Assembly (NCBI RefSeq): GCF_018919265.1
Contig: NZ_JAHLQO010000003.1
Location: 62,001-126,000, forward strand
Direction of reading: 5' to 3'
DNA: 64,000 bases
From: Peptoniphilus ovalis
GTDB taxonomy: Bacteria; Bacillota; Clostridia; Tissierellales; Peptoniphilaceae
Within the stretch, counting starts at the first letter, position 1, and every line of letters starts with the position of its first letter. The notes beneath the pieces were generated by a model, which was not told the DNA's origin, did no database searches, and saw nothing but the letters and a program-made list of their open reading frames with translations. Both the position numbers and the translations under genes were made by a program. Below are positions 1 through 9,393 of the stretch, piece after piece.

Positions 1-384
1 GATAAAATATCTGAAAAGAATATAGAAATAATTTCTAAGCTACCAGAAGAAAAAGTAATCTTAAATATTGATGGGCAAAAAATGTCTAGAGTTTTAGATA
101 ATTTATTTTCAAATATATCAAAATATGCTTTAGAAAACTCAAGAGTTTACTTAGAACTTGAAAACAATAATGAAGTTAAACTTACTATAAAAAATATTTC
201 TAAATATCCACTTGATATTACACCAGATGAATTAATAGAAAGATTTACTCGTGGAGAAAAATCTAGAACAACATCAGGATCAGGTCTTGGACTTTCAATT
301 GCATCTTCTTTTGTAAAAGCTCATGGAGCAAGCTTTAATATTGACATTGACGGGGACTTATTTAAAATTACAATTATCTTCTAA
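1..384 (+). CDS. Sensor histidine kinase, C-terminal catalytic part (5' truncated)
   Basis: Only the ATP-binding (HATPase_c) end of a two-component sensor kinase is present; the reading frame is open from base 1, so the first in-window ATG at 82 is not its start. The N box is visible as DNLFSNISKYA and the G2 box as GSGLGLSIA, with an F-box-like ERFTRGEKSR just before it. The usual DxGxG G1 box is replaced by a NISKYPLDI stretch, a form I recall from several Firmicutes kinases, so I do not read it as inactivation. The sensor domain, phospho-acceptor His and cognate regulator lie outside the window, so the stimulus is unknown. Confidence 0.85.
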   Translation, partial: DKISEKNIEIISKLPEEKVILNIDGQKMSRVLDNLFSNISKYALENSRVYLELENNNEVKLTIKNISKYPLDITPDELIERFTRGEKSRTTSGSGLGLSIASSFVKAHGASFNIDIDGDLFKITIIF

Positions 385-432
385 TGTTTAATATATAATT
401 ATTAGGATATATAACTCTACAGGGGTGATATC

Positions 433-870
433 ATGTATTTAGAAGATTATGAAGTTGGAAAAGAATATTTTATAGAGCCTCACGAAGTTAACGAAGAAGA
501 AATGATAAATTTTGCAAAAGTTTATGACAACAGACCATTTCACATCGATGAAGAAGGTGGAAAGGAATCGAGATTTAATAAAATTTTTGCATCAGGTTTT
601 TTCACATTAGTGTTTACGTGGAGCAAGTGGGTAAACACAAAAATTGATAGTGAAGGAGTAATTGCTGGTATTGGTCTTGATAATTTAAGATGGCATAAAC
701 CAGTTTTTGCAGGAGATGTTTTAAAATCTAAGGTCAAAATTTTAGAAGTCAGCCCATCTCAAGATAAGCCTGTGGGTTCTGTTAGACTTTACTTTGAAAG
801 TACAAATCAAAATGATGAAAAGGTAATAAGTCTTGAAGCAATTTATCTTGTGAGTAAGAAAATTAAATGA
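433..870 (+). CDS. MaoC-like hotdog-fold dehydratase
   Basis: A 145-residue single-domain protein of the MaoC/(R)-specific enoyl hydratase hotdog family. The hydratase-2 type motif is visible around residues 32-54 (YDNRPFHID followed by an FASGF segment), with the Asp and His expected for water addition to an enoyl thioester. The family usually acts on enoyl-CoA or enoyl-ACP; the true substrate cannot be told here and no beta-oxidation genes are adjacent. The ATG follows a good AGGGGTGAT ribosome site, and a hairpin terminator lies about 43 bases downstream, so it looks like the last gene of its transcript. Confidence 0.75.
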   Translation: MYLEDYEVGKEYFIEPHEVNEEEMINFAKVYDNRPFHIDEEGGKESRFNKIFASGFFTLVFTWSKWVNTKIDSEGVIAGIGLDNLRWHKPVFAGDVLKSKVKILEVSPSQDKPVGSVRLYFESTNQNDEKVISLEAIYLVSKKIK

Positions 871-912
871 AAGGGTTCGGTTAATTTCTAAACTGAGGTT
901 GTAAACAGTCTG

Positions 913-939
913 AGTTCGGTTATATGCCGAACTTTTTTT
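913..939 (+). terminator. Rho-independent terminator after the MaoC-like gene
   Basis: A 7-bp stem, AGTTCGG with CCGAACT, closes a 7-base loop and runs straight into seven T residues. A second copy of GTTCGG lies upstream at 875-880 and could compete for the same 3' arm. Confidence 0.85.
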
Positions 940-940
940 A

Positions 941-967
941 TTTGCTCATTTTTTAACTTGTGATAAT
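941..967 (+). promoter_or_regulatory. Candidate extended -10 promoter for aminopeptidase P
   Basis: TGTGATAAT at 959-967 matches an extended -10 (TGnGATAAT); the -35 region is weak (TTGCTC near 942). Its position between the preceding terminator and a GTG start at 990 fits a promoter, and argues against translation starting at the earlier in-frame GTG at 960. Confidence 0.4.
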
Positions 968-989
968 ATATCTTATAGGATGTGATAAT

Positions 990-2750
990 GTGATTTTAAA
1001 TGATATTCGAAATAAAATGTTAGAAAATAATATAGATTTTTATATAATTCCAACTAATGATCCACATGGTTCAGAATATCTTCCTGATTATTATAAAGAA
1101 AGAGAATTTGTAACTGGATTTACAGGTTCACAAGGCACTGCTGTCATAACAAAAGATAAAGCATATCTTTGGACAGATGGAAGATACTTTATTCAAGCTG
1201 CAAATCAAATTAAAGACTATGGATTTGAACTTCAAAAGCAAGGCTTATCTGGAGTTTTAAATTATGATGAGTGGATTAAAGAAAATATAAAAGAGAAAAT
1301 GACAATTGGTCTTAATGCAGAATATTTTTCTCATTCAAATTATTTAAGTCTTAAAAATAAATTGATTCCTAAAAACATAAATATTATTGATATAGACTTA
1401 ACTTGTGATTTATGGAATAATAGATATCCTCTTCCAAAAGATGATGCCTTTATATTAGATATAAAATATGCTGGGAAAAGTGCTTTAGAAAAAATTGAAG
1501 AAGTTAGGAAAGGCTACAAAGAAAAAAATGCAAACATGACTATAATTTCTTCACTTGTTGACAATTCATGGATACTTAATATTAGAGGTAATGACATTGA
1601 AAACACACCTGTTGTTATTTCATTTTTAATCATAGAAGATGATAAAGTAATTCTATTTGTAGATAAAGAGAAAGTTTCAAATATTTCTAATGTAATTAAT
1701 AAAGTAGCAGAAATAAAAGATTACTCTGAATTTTATGATTATTTAAAAAGTTATAAAAATCAAAAAATATATGTAGATGATAAATCAATTAACGAGAGAA
1801 TTTATCAAAGTATATCTGAAAATAATGAAATTATTTTTGGTAACAATATTTCAGAAGATTTAAAAGCTATCAAAAATGATGTAGAAATAAAAAATCTTGA
1901 AGACACATATATAAGAGATGGAGTCGCTTTATTTAAATATATCTACTGGCTTAAAGAAGAAATTAAAAAAGTAGCAATTGGAGAATATGACGCTGCCATG
2001 AAACTTGATAGTTTTAGAGCAGAAGATTCACTTTATATATCAAATTCTTTTAATACAATTTCTGCTTATGGTGCTAATGCAGCTATGATGCATTATTCTG
2101 CAAGTAAAGATAATCAATCAATGATTAAGCCAAAGGGTTTTTATCTTGTTGATTCTGGTGGACAATATTATTCTGGAACAACAGATATTACAAGAACAAT
2201 TGCAATGGGAGAATTAACCAAAGAAGAAATTCACGATTACACAATGACTTTAAAATCTCATTTAAACTTAATGGATTGTGTTTTCTTAGAAGGAACTTAT
2301 GATATAGCTCTAGATGGAATTGCAAGATACTCAATGTGGCAAGATAGACAAGATTATAAATGTGGTACCGGCCATGGAATTGGGTTTGTGCTCTCAGTTC
2401 ATGAAGGCCCACACAGAATTTCTCCATCAGTTCCTGCAGTTAGAATGAAATTAAATATGATTGTTTCCAATGAACCTGGAGTTTATAAAGAAAATAAACA
2501 TGGAATTAGGATTGAAAATATATTAAGAGTTGTTCCTGATTGTGAAACTGTAGATTCAGTTTTCAATAAATTTAAAACTATTAGCTTTTGTCCACTTGAA
2601 CTAAAGGCAATCGATATAAATTTACTTTCAGATAGACAGGTTGAGGTATTAAATACTTATCACAAAGAGGTTTACGAAAAACTTAGTCCTTATCTTGAAG
2701 CGGATATTTTAGAATATTTAAAGGAAACAACTAGAAAGGTTGAAAAATAA
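990..2750 (+). CDS. Xaa-Pro aminopeptidase (aminopeptidase P, M24 family)
   Basis: Cytosolic metallopeptidase that removes the N-terminal residue from peptides whose second residue is proline. The 586-residue chain has two N-terminal creatinase-like domains (the first with IIPTNDPHGSEYLPDYY) and a C-terminal pita-bread domain. All five expected metal ligands are visible: Asp388 (VDSGG), Asp399 (TTDITRT), His462 (GHGIGF), Glu495 (NEPG) and Glu509 (RIEN). I place the start at GTG 990, where the N-terminal length matches the family and AGGATGTGAT serves as ribosome site; an in-frame GTG at 960 lies in the putative -10 region. uvrC begins at the very next base after the stop, so the two are probably co-transcribed. 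Confidence 0.9.
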   Translation: MILNDIRNKMLENNIDFYIIPTNDPHGSEYLPDYYKEREFVTGFTGSQGTAVITKDKAYLWTDGRYFIQAANQIKDYGFELQKQGLSGVLNYDEWIKENIKEKMTIGLNAEYFSHSNYLSLKNKLIPKNINIIDIDLTCDLWNNRYPLPKDDAFILDIKYAGKSALEKIEEVRKGYKEKNANMTIISSLVDNSWILNIRGNDIENTPVVISFLIIEDDKVILFVDKEKVSNISNVINKVAEIKDYSEFYDYLKSYKNQKIYVDDKSINERIYQSISENNEIIFGNNISEDLKAIKNDVEIKNLEDTYIRDGVALFKYIYWLKEEIKKVAIGEYDAAMKLDSFRAEDSLYISNSFNTISAYGANAAMMHYSASKDNQSMIKPKGFYLVDSGGQYYSGTTDITRTIAMGELTKEEIHDYTMTLKSHLNLMDCVFLEGTYDIALDGIARYSMWQDRQDYKCGTGHGIGFVLSVHEGPHRISPSVPAVRMKLNMIVSNEPGVYKENKHGIRIENILRVVPDCETVDSVFNKFKTISFCPLELKAIDINLLSDRQVEVLNTYHKEVYEKLSPYLEADILEYLKETTRKVEK

Positions 2751-4601
2751 TTGATAGATTTAAGAGAAAGGCTTGATAAACTTCCGGATAAACCGGGAGT
2801 TTATATTATGAAAAATGAATTAGATGAAATAATTTATGTTGGCAAAGCCAAATCTCTTAGAAAAAGAGTAAGACAGTATTTTGGTTCTTATGGCAAAAGT
2901 TCAAAAAAAGTAGCCAGCATGGTTTCAAAAATTCATGACTTTGAATATATTATAGTTGAAAACGAAGTTGAATCCCTTGTTTTAGAATCAAATTTAATTA
3001 AAGATAATCTCCCTAAATATAATATTCTTCTCAGAGACGACAAACAATATCCCTACATCAAAATTACAAATGAAAGATTTCCAAGAGTTATGAAAACTAG
3101 AAGAATTTTAAAGGATGGAGCAAAATATTTTGGACCTTATCCAGATGTTTTTGCAGTAAATGATTCTATAGAAACTTTTAATAGACTTTATCCTTTGAGA
3201 ACTTGTAATTTAAATTTAGAAAAGGTCGAAGAAAAAAATTACAGACCCTGTCTTAACTACCATATTGGAAAATGTATAGGTCCTTGTATTGGAAATGTTG
3301 ATGAAGAAAAATACAATGAAATGGTTGATGATGTACTTGATTTTCTAAGAAGTTCTAATACAAAACTATTAGATAAATTAGAAAAGAAAATGTATGAATA
3401 TTCAGAACGACTTGATTTTGAGAATGCAGCAGATTTTCGTGATAGAATTAAAAATCTCGAGTATTTAAAAGAAAGACAACTAATCTCTGATCCTCAAGCA
3501 CGAGATGATAAAGACATTATTGCACTTGCAAAGGGAATAGATGAAGTTCTTATTCAAATATTTTTCTTTAGAAACGGAAAAATTGTCGGTAGAGAACACT
3601 ATATGATTAGAGATTATTTTAATGAATCTTATTCAGAAATTTTTGCCTCTTTTATAAAACAATTTTATATTGGTGCAAGCTATATACCTAAAGAAATTAT
3701 TATAGAAGAGGAACCAGTTGATGTTTCCTTATTAGAAGACTGGTTGAGTTCTAAAAGAGAAGGTAAAGTTACTATTACAACTCCAATAAAGGGTAACAAA
3801 AAAGAACTAATCAGGATGGTTAAAAGAAATGCTCTTGATATGATTGAAAAATATGGAGATAAATATAAGAAAAGAGCTGAATCTAATAAAAGGGCACTTG
3901 AGGATATTAGAGATTTAATAGGACTTGATGAAACTCCAATTAGAATAGAAGCTTATGATATTTCTAATATTTCTGGAGTAGAGTCAGTTGGGTCAATGGT
4001 AGTATTTGAAAATGGAGATTCTAAAAAAAGTGACTACAGAAAATTTAGAATAAAAACCGTTGTGGGCCCTGATGATTATTCAAGTTTAAAAGAAGTTTTA
4101 AGGCGTAGATTTAAAAGAGGTGTCGATGAAAAGAAAAAAAGTAAGAAGACATCTTTTTCAAATTTCCCTGATTTAATTATGATGGATGGGGGAAAGGGAC
4201 AAGTCAATGCTGCAAGAGAAGTTTTAGCCGAATTAAATATTAATATTCCTATAAGTGGACTTGTAAAAGACGATTTTCATACAACTAGAGGAATAATTTA
4301 TAACAATGAAGAGTTTAATATTGAATTAAATTCAAGAGCTTATAAAATGATTTATAGAATTCAAGAAGAAGCTCATAGATTTGCTATTAATTATCACAGA
4401 AGTTTAAGATCTAAAACAATGTTTAAATCTGAATTAGATGATATTAAAGGAATCGGTCCAACAAGAAAAAATAAATTATTAAAACACTTCAAATCAATCG
4501 AGAAAATAAAAAATGCATCAGTAGAAGAACTTCTAGAAGTTGATTCCATGGATAAAAGAAGTGCTGAGTCACTATATAATCATTTCAGAGTTAAATCATA
4601 A
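2751..4601 (+). CDS. uvrC: Excinuclease ABC subunit C
   Basis: Nuclease subunit of nucleotide excision repair that makes both incisions flanking a UvrB-bound lesion. The 616 residues show the GIY-YIG domain at the N-terminus (GVY at 16-18, YVG at 29-31), four Cys at 152, 167, 175 and 179 (matching the spacing of the UvrC Fe-S cluster region), a UvrB-binding UVR segment near 200-235, the RNase H-like endonuclease domain around 375-530, and C-terminal helix-hairpin-helix repeats (DIKGIGPTRKNKLL). Translation starts at TTG 2751 directly after the upstream stop, with an AGAAAGG site about 11 bases upstream. uvrA and uvrB are not in the window. Confidence 0.97.
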   Translation: MIDLRERLDKLPDKPGVYIMKNELDEIIYVGKAKSLRKRVRQYFGSYGKSSKKVASMVSKIHDFEYIIVENEVESLVLESNLIKDNLPKYNILLRDDKQYPYIKITNERFPRVMKTRRILKDGAKYFGPYPDVFAVNDSIETFNRLYPLRTCNLNLEKVEEKNYRPCLNYHIGKCIGPCIGNVDEEKYNEMVDDVLDFLRSSNTKLLDKLEKKMYEYSERLDFENAADFRDRIKNLEYLKERQLISDPQARDDKDIIALAKGIDEVLIQIFFFRNGKIVGREHYMIRDYFNESYSEIFASFIKQFYIGASYIPKEIIIEEEPVDVSLLEDWLSSKREGKVTITTPIKGNKKELIRMVKRNALDMIEKYGDKYKKRAESNKRALEDIRDLIGLDETPIRIEAYDISNISGVESVGSMVVFENGDSKKSDYRKFRIKTVVGPDDYSSLKEVLRRRFKRGVDEKKKSKKTSFSNFPDLIMMDGGKGQVNAAREVLAELNINIPISGLVKDDFHTTRGIIYNNEEFNIELNSRAYKMIYRIQEEAHRFAINYHRSLRSKTMFKSELDDIKGIGPTRKNKLLKHFKSIEKIKNASVEELLEVDSMDKRSAESLYNHFRVKS

Positions 4602-4613
4602 AAGAGGTAGTAT

Positions 4614-5528
4614 ATGTCAATAAAATTAAAAGAAATTGTAGAAAAACACGAGCTTGAAATAATTCACAAATCTTCAGATTTCGATGAAATATTGATTTCA
4701 AGTTCTGATATTAATAGACCAGGACTCCAATTGTGTGGATATTATTCTAAATTTGTAAATAAAAGAATTCAATTAATTGGCACACAAGAATGGCATTATA
4801 TAGATTCTCTATATGGAGAAGAAAGATTTCATTCTCTTGAAAAACTCTTCCAATGTGACATTCCCTGCGTTGTTTTTTCAAGATCTAAAGCAATTTTTGA
4901 TGAAGCAAAAGAATTGGCAATAAAACATGATGTTACAATATTGAGAAGTCATGATACGACATCAAAAATTTCAAGTAAGATTATTTCTACAATAGACGAA
5001 GCACTTGCTCCTACTATGAGAATGCATGGTGTACTTTTAGATATTTACGGAGTCGGTGTTTTAATTACAGGCAGAAGTGGAATAGGTAAAAGTGAAACAG
5101 CACTTGATTTAATAAGTAATGGAGCAAGACTTGTCTCAGATGATTCAGTTATAATTAAAAATATAGATAAAAAATTAATTGGAAAATCCCCTGAAATCAC
5201 TAAATATTTTATGGAAATAAGGGGAGTTGGAATAATTGATATTCAAAAGATGTATGGTGTAGCCTTTGTTATGGAGGAAAAATCTATTGAACTTGTTATG
5301 AACTTAGAAGACTGGGACGAATCTAAAGAATACGATAGATTAGGTCTTGATTATAATTATGAAAATATTCTTGGGATGGACATTGTAAAATATAATATTC
5401 CTGTAAAACCGGGGAGACATACAGCGCTTATTATTGAAGTAGCGACAAAAAATTACAAACAAAAAGAACTGGGTTATAACCCAGCAGTTGAATTAAATGA
5501 AAGAATAATTAAATACAGAAAGAGATAA
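4614..5528 (+). CDS. hprK: HPr kinase/phosphorylase
   Basis: Bifunctional enzyme that phosphorylates and dephosphorylates Ser46 of HPr, the sensor step of carbon catabolite repression in low-GC Gram-positives. The 304-residue protein has the N-terminal MurF-like domain and the C-terminal kinase domain with conserved His138, P-loop GRSGIGKS (153-160) and the family signature MEIRGVGIIDI from residue 200. The ATG is preceded by AGAGGTAG, 12 bases after uvrC. A terminator follows directly. Its presence implies a PTS-linked carbon control circuit; ptsH and ccpA are not in the window. Confidence 0.97.
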   Translation: MSIKLKEIVEKHELEIIHKSSDFDEILISSSDINRPGLQLCGYYSKFVNKRIQLIGTQEWHYIDSLYGEERFHSLEKLFQCDIPCVVFSRSKAIFDEAKELAIKHDVTILRSHDTTSKISSKIISTIDEALAPTMRMHGVLLDIYGVGVLITGRSGIGKSETALDLISNGARLVSDDSVIIKNIDKKLIGKSPEITKYFMEIRGVGIIDIQKMYGVAFVMEEKSIELVMNLEDWDESKEYDRLGLDYNYENILGMDIVKYNIPVKPGRHTALIIEVATKNYKQKELGYNPAVELNERIIKYRKR

Positions 5529-5530
5529 TA

Positions 5531-5560
5531 TAAGGGTGATTTTTAATCACTCTTATTTAA
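5531..5560 (+). terminator. Terminator after hprK
   Basis: A 10-bp stem (TAAGGGTGAT with ATCACTCTTA, one G-T wobble) closes a 5-base loop and is followed by a modest T-rich stretch. Confidence 0.7.
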
Positions 5561-5603
5561 TTTTAGTAATAATTATTAAAATAATTAATTTACAAACTTT
5601 ACA

Positions 5604-5618
5604 TTTCACATTGTGAAA
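5604..5618 (+). promoter_or_regulatory. Candidate operator palindrome upstream of nifJ
   Basis: TTTCACA-T-TGTGAAA is a perfect 7+7 inverted repeat about 56 bases upstream of the -35 box of nifJ, in the 227-base hprK-nifJ gap. The right side, TTGTGAA, followed four bases later by CTTCCAA, also resembles a degraded Rex-type site. The binding protein is not known. Confidence 0.4.
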
Positions 5619-5674
5619 CATCTTCCAAAGTTAGGTGATTTCAATTCTCACGGGTTCTAAATTTAATAAAATTA

Positions 5675-5703
5675 TTGATATTTTTTATATTAAGTTCTAT
5701 AAT
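5675..5703 (+). promoter_or_regulatory. Promoter of nifJ
   Basis: TTGATA, a 17-base spacer, then TATAAT; about 45 bases of leader separate the predicted start of transcription from the AGGAGG site and ATG of nifJ. Confidence 0.75.
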
Positions 5704-5755
5704 ATTCATAGTATGGTTATTTTATATTTATAATATTAATAATTAGGAGGCAAAA

Positions 5756-8700
5756 ATGACAAAAACATTTAAGACAATGGACGGAAATGAAGCTGCAGCT
5801 CATGTCGCTTATGCTTTTTCCGACGTTTCTTGTATTTATCCAATAACACCTTCCTCACCAATGGCTGAGCATATTGATGCTTGGGCTTCTCATGGAAGAA
5901 AAAATATTTTCGGACAAGAAGTAATGGTTAAGGAATTACAATCTGAAGCAGGTGCTGCAGGAGCAGTTCACGGAGCACTTCAAGCAGGTTCACTTACTTC
6001 AACTTATACAGCGTCTCAAGGTCTACTTCTTATGTTACCTAACATGTATAAGATTGCTGGTGAGTTATTACCAGGAGTTTTCCACGTAGCTGCAAGAGCA
6101 CTTGCATCTCACGCTCTATCAATCTTTGGAGATCACCAAGATGTTATGGCTGCTAGAGCAACTGGATTTGCACTTTTAGCATCAGGATCAGTCCAAGAAG
6201 CTATGGACTTAGCTGGTGTTGCACACTTAGCTGCAATTAAAGGAAGAGTTCCTTTCGTTCATTTCTTTGACGGTTTTAGAACATCTCACGAAGTTCAAAA
6301 AATCGAAGTACTTAATTATGATGATCTAGCAAAAATGGTAGATAAGGAAGCTTTAAAAGAATTTAGACAAAGAGCTCTAAATCCAAATTCTCCTGAAATT
6401 AGAGGTACTGCTCAAAACCCTGACATCTACTTCCAAGGAGTAGAAGCTTCAAATAAATATTACACTAATATTGTTGATGTTACTGAAGATTATATGAACC
6501 AAATTTCTGAATTAACAGGAAGAAAATATAGTCTATTTAATTACTACGGTGATGAAAATGCAACTGATATCATCGTTGCAATGGGATCAGTAACTGAAAC
6601 TATTGAAGAAGTTGTAGATTATTTAAATGATAATGGCGAAAAAGTTGGTTTAATTAAAGTTCACCTATACAGACCTTTTTCAATTAAACACTTAATGGAA
6701 GCTGTTCCTGAAACTGTAGAAAGAATTGCTGTTCTTGACAGAACAAAAGAAAAAGGCGCAGTTGGACAACCATTATATCTTGATGTTAGAGATGCTTTCT
6801 ATGAATCTGATAATAGACCTCTAATCGTTGGTGGTATTTATGGACTTGGTTCTAAAGACACTAACCCAACTGATATTCTTTCAGTATTTGATAACCTTAA
6901 AGAAGAAAATCCAAAGAACGACTTTACAATTGGTATTGTAGATGATGTAACTAACAAATCACTTCCAATTAAAAAACATATTACAACTGAACCAGAAGGA
7001 ACTATTAGATGTAAATTCTGGGGATTCGGATCAGATGGTACTGTTGGTGCTAACAAATCTGCTATCAAAATTATTGGTGATAACACTGATATGTATGCTC
7101 AAGGATATTTTGACTATGACTCTAAAAAATCTGGTGGAGTTACTATGTCTCACCTTAGATTTGGACACAATAAAATCACTTCAACTTATCTATTAACTGA
7201 AACTGATTTTATTTCATGTTCTAAACAATCTTATGTTTACTCTTATGACCTATTAAGAGGACTTAAGAAAGGTGGAAAATTCTTACTAAATACTACTTGG
7301 TCTGAAGAAGAATTAGATACTCATCTACCTGATTATATGAAAAAATATATAGCTGAAAATGAAATTGAATTTTACACAATTAACGCAACTAAAATAGCAG
7401 CAGAAGTTGGACTTGGTGGAAGAACAAATATGGTAATGCAAGCTGCATTCTTTAACCTATCTCAAGTTCTTCCTATTGATCAAGCTGTTAAACTTCTAAA
7501 AGAAGCTATTGTTAAAGATTACGGCGCTAAGGGTGATGACATAGTTCAAATGAACTACAAAGCTGTTGATCAAGGAATTGGCGCTCTTGTTAAAGTTGAA
7601 GTTAAAGATTCTTGGAAAAACTGTAGCGAAGACAAAAACTTCGGTATTGAAGGAGCTCCAGAATTTATTAACAATATTCTAATTCCTGTAAATAGACAAG
7701 AAGGTAATGATATTCCTGTATCAACTATTGTTAAGATGAACATGACTGACGGTACATTCCCATCAGGAACAAGCCGTTACGAAAAGAGAGGTATTGCAGT
7801 TAATGTGCCTCACTGGAAACACGAAAATTGTATCCAATGTAACCAATGTTCATTAGTTTGTCCTCACGCTGTTATTAGACCTTTCTTACTTGATGAAGAA
7901 GAAAAATCAAATGCTCCTGAATCATTTGAAACTATTAAAGCAAGAGGTAAGGGAATCGATAAATACGAATACAGAATGCAAATTTCACCACTAGATTGTA
8001 CTGGTTGTGGAAACTGTGCTCAAGTTTGTCCAGCAAAGGAAAAAGCTCTTGTAATGACTCCTTACGAAGAAGAACTTGATAAACAAGCTGCAAACTGGGA
8101 ATATGCTTCTGAATATGTTAAATCTAAAGAAGAAGAAATTGAACCAAATAACTTCAAAAATACTCAATTCCAAACTCCATATCTTGAATTCTCAGGAGCT
8201 TGTGCAGGTTGTGGTGAAACTCCATATGTAAAACTTGTTACACAATTATTTGGAGATAGAATGAGTATTGCAAATGCTACTGGATGTACTTCAATTTGGG
8301 GAGGATCCGCTCCATCTATGCCATATTGTAAAGATGAATGTGGTAACGGACCATCTTGGGCTAACTCACTATTCGAAGACAATGCTGAATATGGATTCGG
8401 TATGGCAATTTCTCAAATTCAATCAAGAGATAGAATTCAAACTCTAATGGAAGAATTCATTGAACTTAATGTTGATGAAGAAGCAAATGCTACTTTCAAA
8501 GAGTGGATTGAAGGCAAAGATGATGCTAAAGCATCTAAAAAATCTAGTGCTGCAGTTCTTAAATTATTAGATAAAAAATATAATGATGAAAAAGCTGATG
8601 AAATTATAGGCGAACTTCAAGGATTAGAACTCTTCTTAATTAAGAAGAGTCAATGGATTATCGGTGGAGATGGTTGGGCATACGACATTGGATACGGTGG

Positions 8701-9289
8701 ACTTGACCATGTTCTAGCATCTGGTGAAGACATTAACGTTCTTGTACTTGACACAGAAGTTTATTCAAATACTGGTGGACAAGCTTCTAAGGCTACTCCA
8801 ACTGCTGCAATTGCACAATTTGCTGCATCTGGAAAAGTAACTAAGAAAAAAGACCTTGGTCTAATGGCAACAACTTATGGATATGTATATGTTGCTCAAA
8901 TCGCTCTTGGAGCTGACAAGAATCAAGCGTACAAAGCAATTAAAGAAGCTGAAGCTTATAATGGACCATCATTAATTATTGCTTACGCACCATGTATCAA
9001 CCACGGAATCAGAGTAGGTATGGGCTTCTCTATTGAAGAAGAAAAGAAAGCAGTTGAAACTGGTTACTGGCACCTATACAGATTTAACCCTGAACTTGAA
9101 GCTGAAGGAAAGAATCCATTCGTACTTGATTCTAAAGAACCAACTAAGCCTTACAGAGAATTCCTTGATGGAGAAGTTAGATATACTTCCCTTAAGAAAT
9201 TATTCCCTGAAAGAGCTGAAAGATTATACGAAGCAGCAGAAGAAAACGCAAAAGCTAGATATCAAAACTATTTAAATCTTGCTGAATAA
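5756..9289 (+). CDS. nifJ: Pyruvate:ferredoxin (flavodoxin) oxidoreductase
   Basis: Central enzyme of anaerobic pyruvate metabolism: oxidises pyruvate to acetyl-CoA and CO2 and reduces ferredoxin or flavodoxin. The 1177-residue single chain matches the fused clostridial form. Visible parts are the N-terminal pyrimidine-binding domain (IYPITPSSPMAEH), two 4Fe-4S ferredoxin motifs (Cys692/695/698/702 and Cys748/751/754/758), the third-cluster cysteines starting CAGC at 816-819, and the thiamine-diphosphate motif starting GGDGW at 970 and ending near SNTGGQ. It is flanked by terminators and has its own promoter, so it is monocistronic. Codon choice looks biased, as expected of a highly expressed gene. 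The operator-like palindrome upstream could tie it to redox or carbon state. Confidence 0.98.
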   Translation: MTKTFKTMDGNEAAAHVAYAFSDVSCIYPITPSSPMAEHIDAWASHGRKNIFGQEVMVKELQSEAGAAGAVHGALQAGSLTSTYTASQGLLLMLPNMYKIAGELLPGVFHVAARALASHALSIFGDHQDVMAARATGFALLASGSVQEAMDLAGVAHLAAIKGRVPFVHFFDGFRTSHEVQKIEVLNYDDLAKMVDKEALKEFRQRALNPNSPEIRGTAQNPDIYFQGVEASNKYYTNIVDVTEDYMNQISELTGRKYSLFNYYGDENATDIIVAMGSVTETIEEVVDYLNDNGEKVGLIKVHLYRPFSIKHLMEAVPETVERIAVLDRTKEKGAVGQPLYLDVRDAFYESDNRPLIVGGIYGLGSKDTNPTDILSVFDNLKEENPKNDFTIGIVDDVTNKSLPIKKHITTEPEGTIRCKFWGFGSDGTVGANKSAIKIIGDNTDMYAQGYFDYDSKKSGGVTMSHLRFGHNKITSTYLLTETDFISCSKQSYVYSYDLLRGLKKGGKFLLNTTWSEEELDTHLPDYMKKYIAENEIEFYTINATKIAAEVGLGGRTNMVMQAAFFNLSQVLPIDQAVKLLKEAIVKDYGAKGDDIVQMNYKAVDQGIGALVKVEVKDSWKNCSEDKNFGIEGAPEFINNILIPVNRQEGNDIPVSTIVKMNMTDGTFPSGTSRYEKRGIAVNVPHWKHENCIQCNQCSLVCPHAVIRPFLLDEEEKSNAPESFETIKARGKGIDKYEYRMQISPLDCTGCGNCAQVCPAKEKALVMTPYEEELDKQAANWEYASEYVKSKEEEIEPNNFKNTQFQTPYLEFSGACAGCGETPYVKLVTQLFGDRMSIANATGCTSIWGGSAPSMPYCKDECGNGPSWANSLFEDNAEYGFGMAISQIQSRDRIQTLMEEFIELNVDEEANATFKEWIEGKDDAKASKKSSAAVLKLLDKKYNDEKADEIIGELQGLELFLIKKSQWIIGGDGWAYDIGYGGLDHVLASGEDINVLVLDTEVYSNTGGQASKATPTAAIAQFAASGKVTKKKDLGLMATTYGYVYVAQIALGADKNQAYKAIKEAEAYNGPSLIIAYAPCINHGIRVGMGFSIEEEKKAVETGYWHLYRFNPELEAEGKNPFVLDSKEPTKPYREFLDGEVRYTSLKKLFPERAERLYEAAEENAKARYQNYLNLAE

Positions 9290-9297
9290 TTATAAAT

Positions 9298-9329
9298 AAA
9301 AGTGTAGGGCATCAGTCCTACACTTTTTT
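9298..9329 (+). terminator. Terminator after nifJ
   Basis: AGTGTAGG and CCTACACT form a perfect 8-bp stem, extendable by A-T pairs, around an 8-base loop and followed by a T run. Confidence 0.92.
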
Positions 9330-9342
9330 AATACATAAAATA

Positions 9343-9371
9343 TTGATTTTTTTTCTACAATGATATATATT
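9343..9371 (+). promoter_or_regulatory. Promoter upstream of plsX
   Basis: TTGATT, 17-base spacer, TATATT; lies just after the nifJ terminator and 22 bases before the plsX start. No FapR-like operator is obvious. Confidence 0.5.
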
Positions 9372-9393
9372 AAAAATACTGTAGGAGGAGCTA

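Noticed and set aside
82-384. A complete 100-residue protein starting at ATG 82
   Set aside because: The frame is open back to base 1 and the content is the ATPase end of a histidine kinase, so this is a truncated gene.
7991-8382. Minus-strand open frames inside nifJ and similar ones inside smc, ftsY, ffh and mutS
   Set aside because: They lie antisense to well-supported genes, have no ribosome sites and encode low-complexity or implausible proteins.
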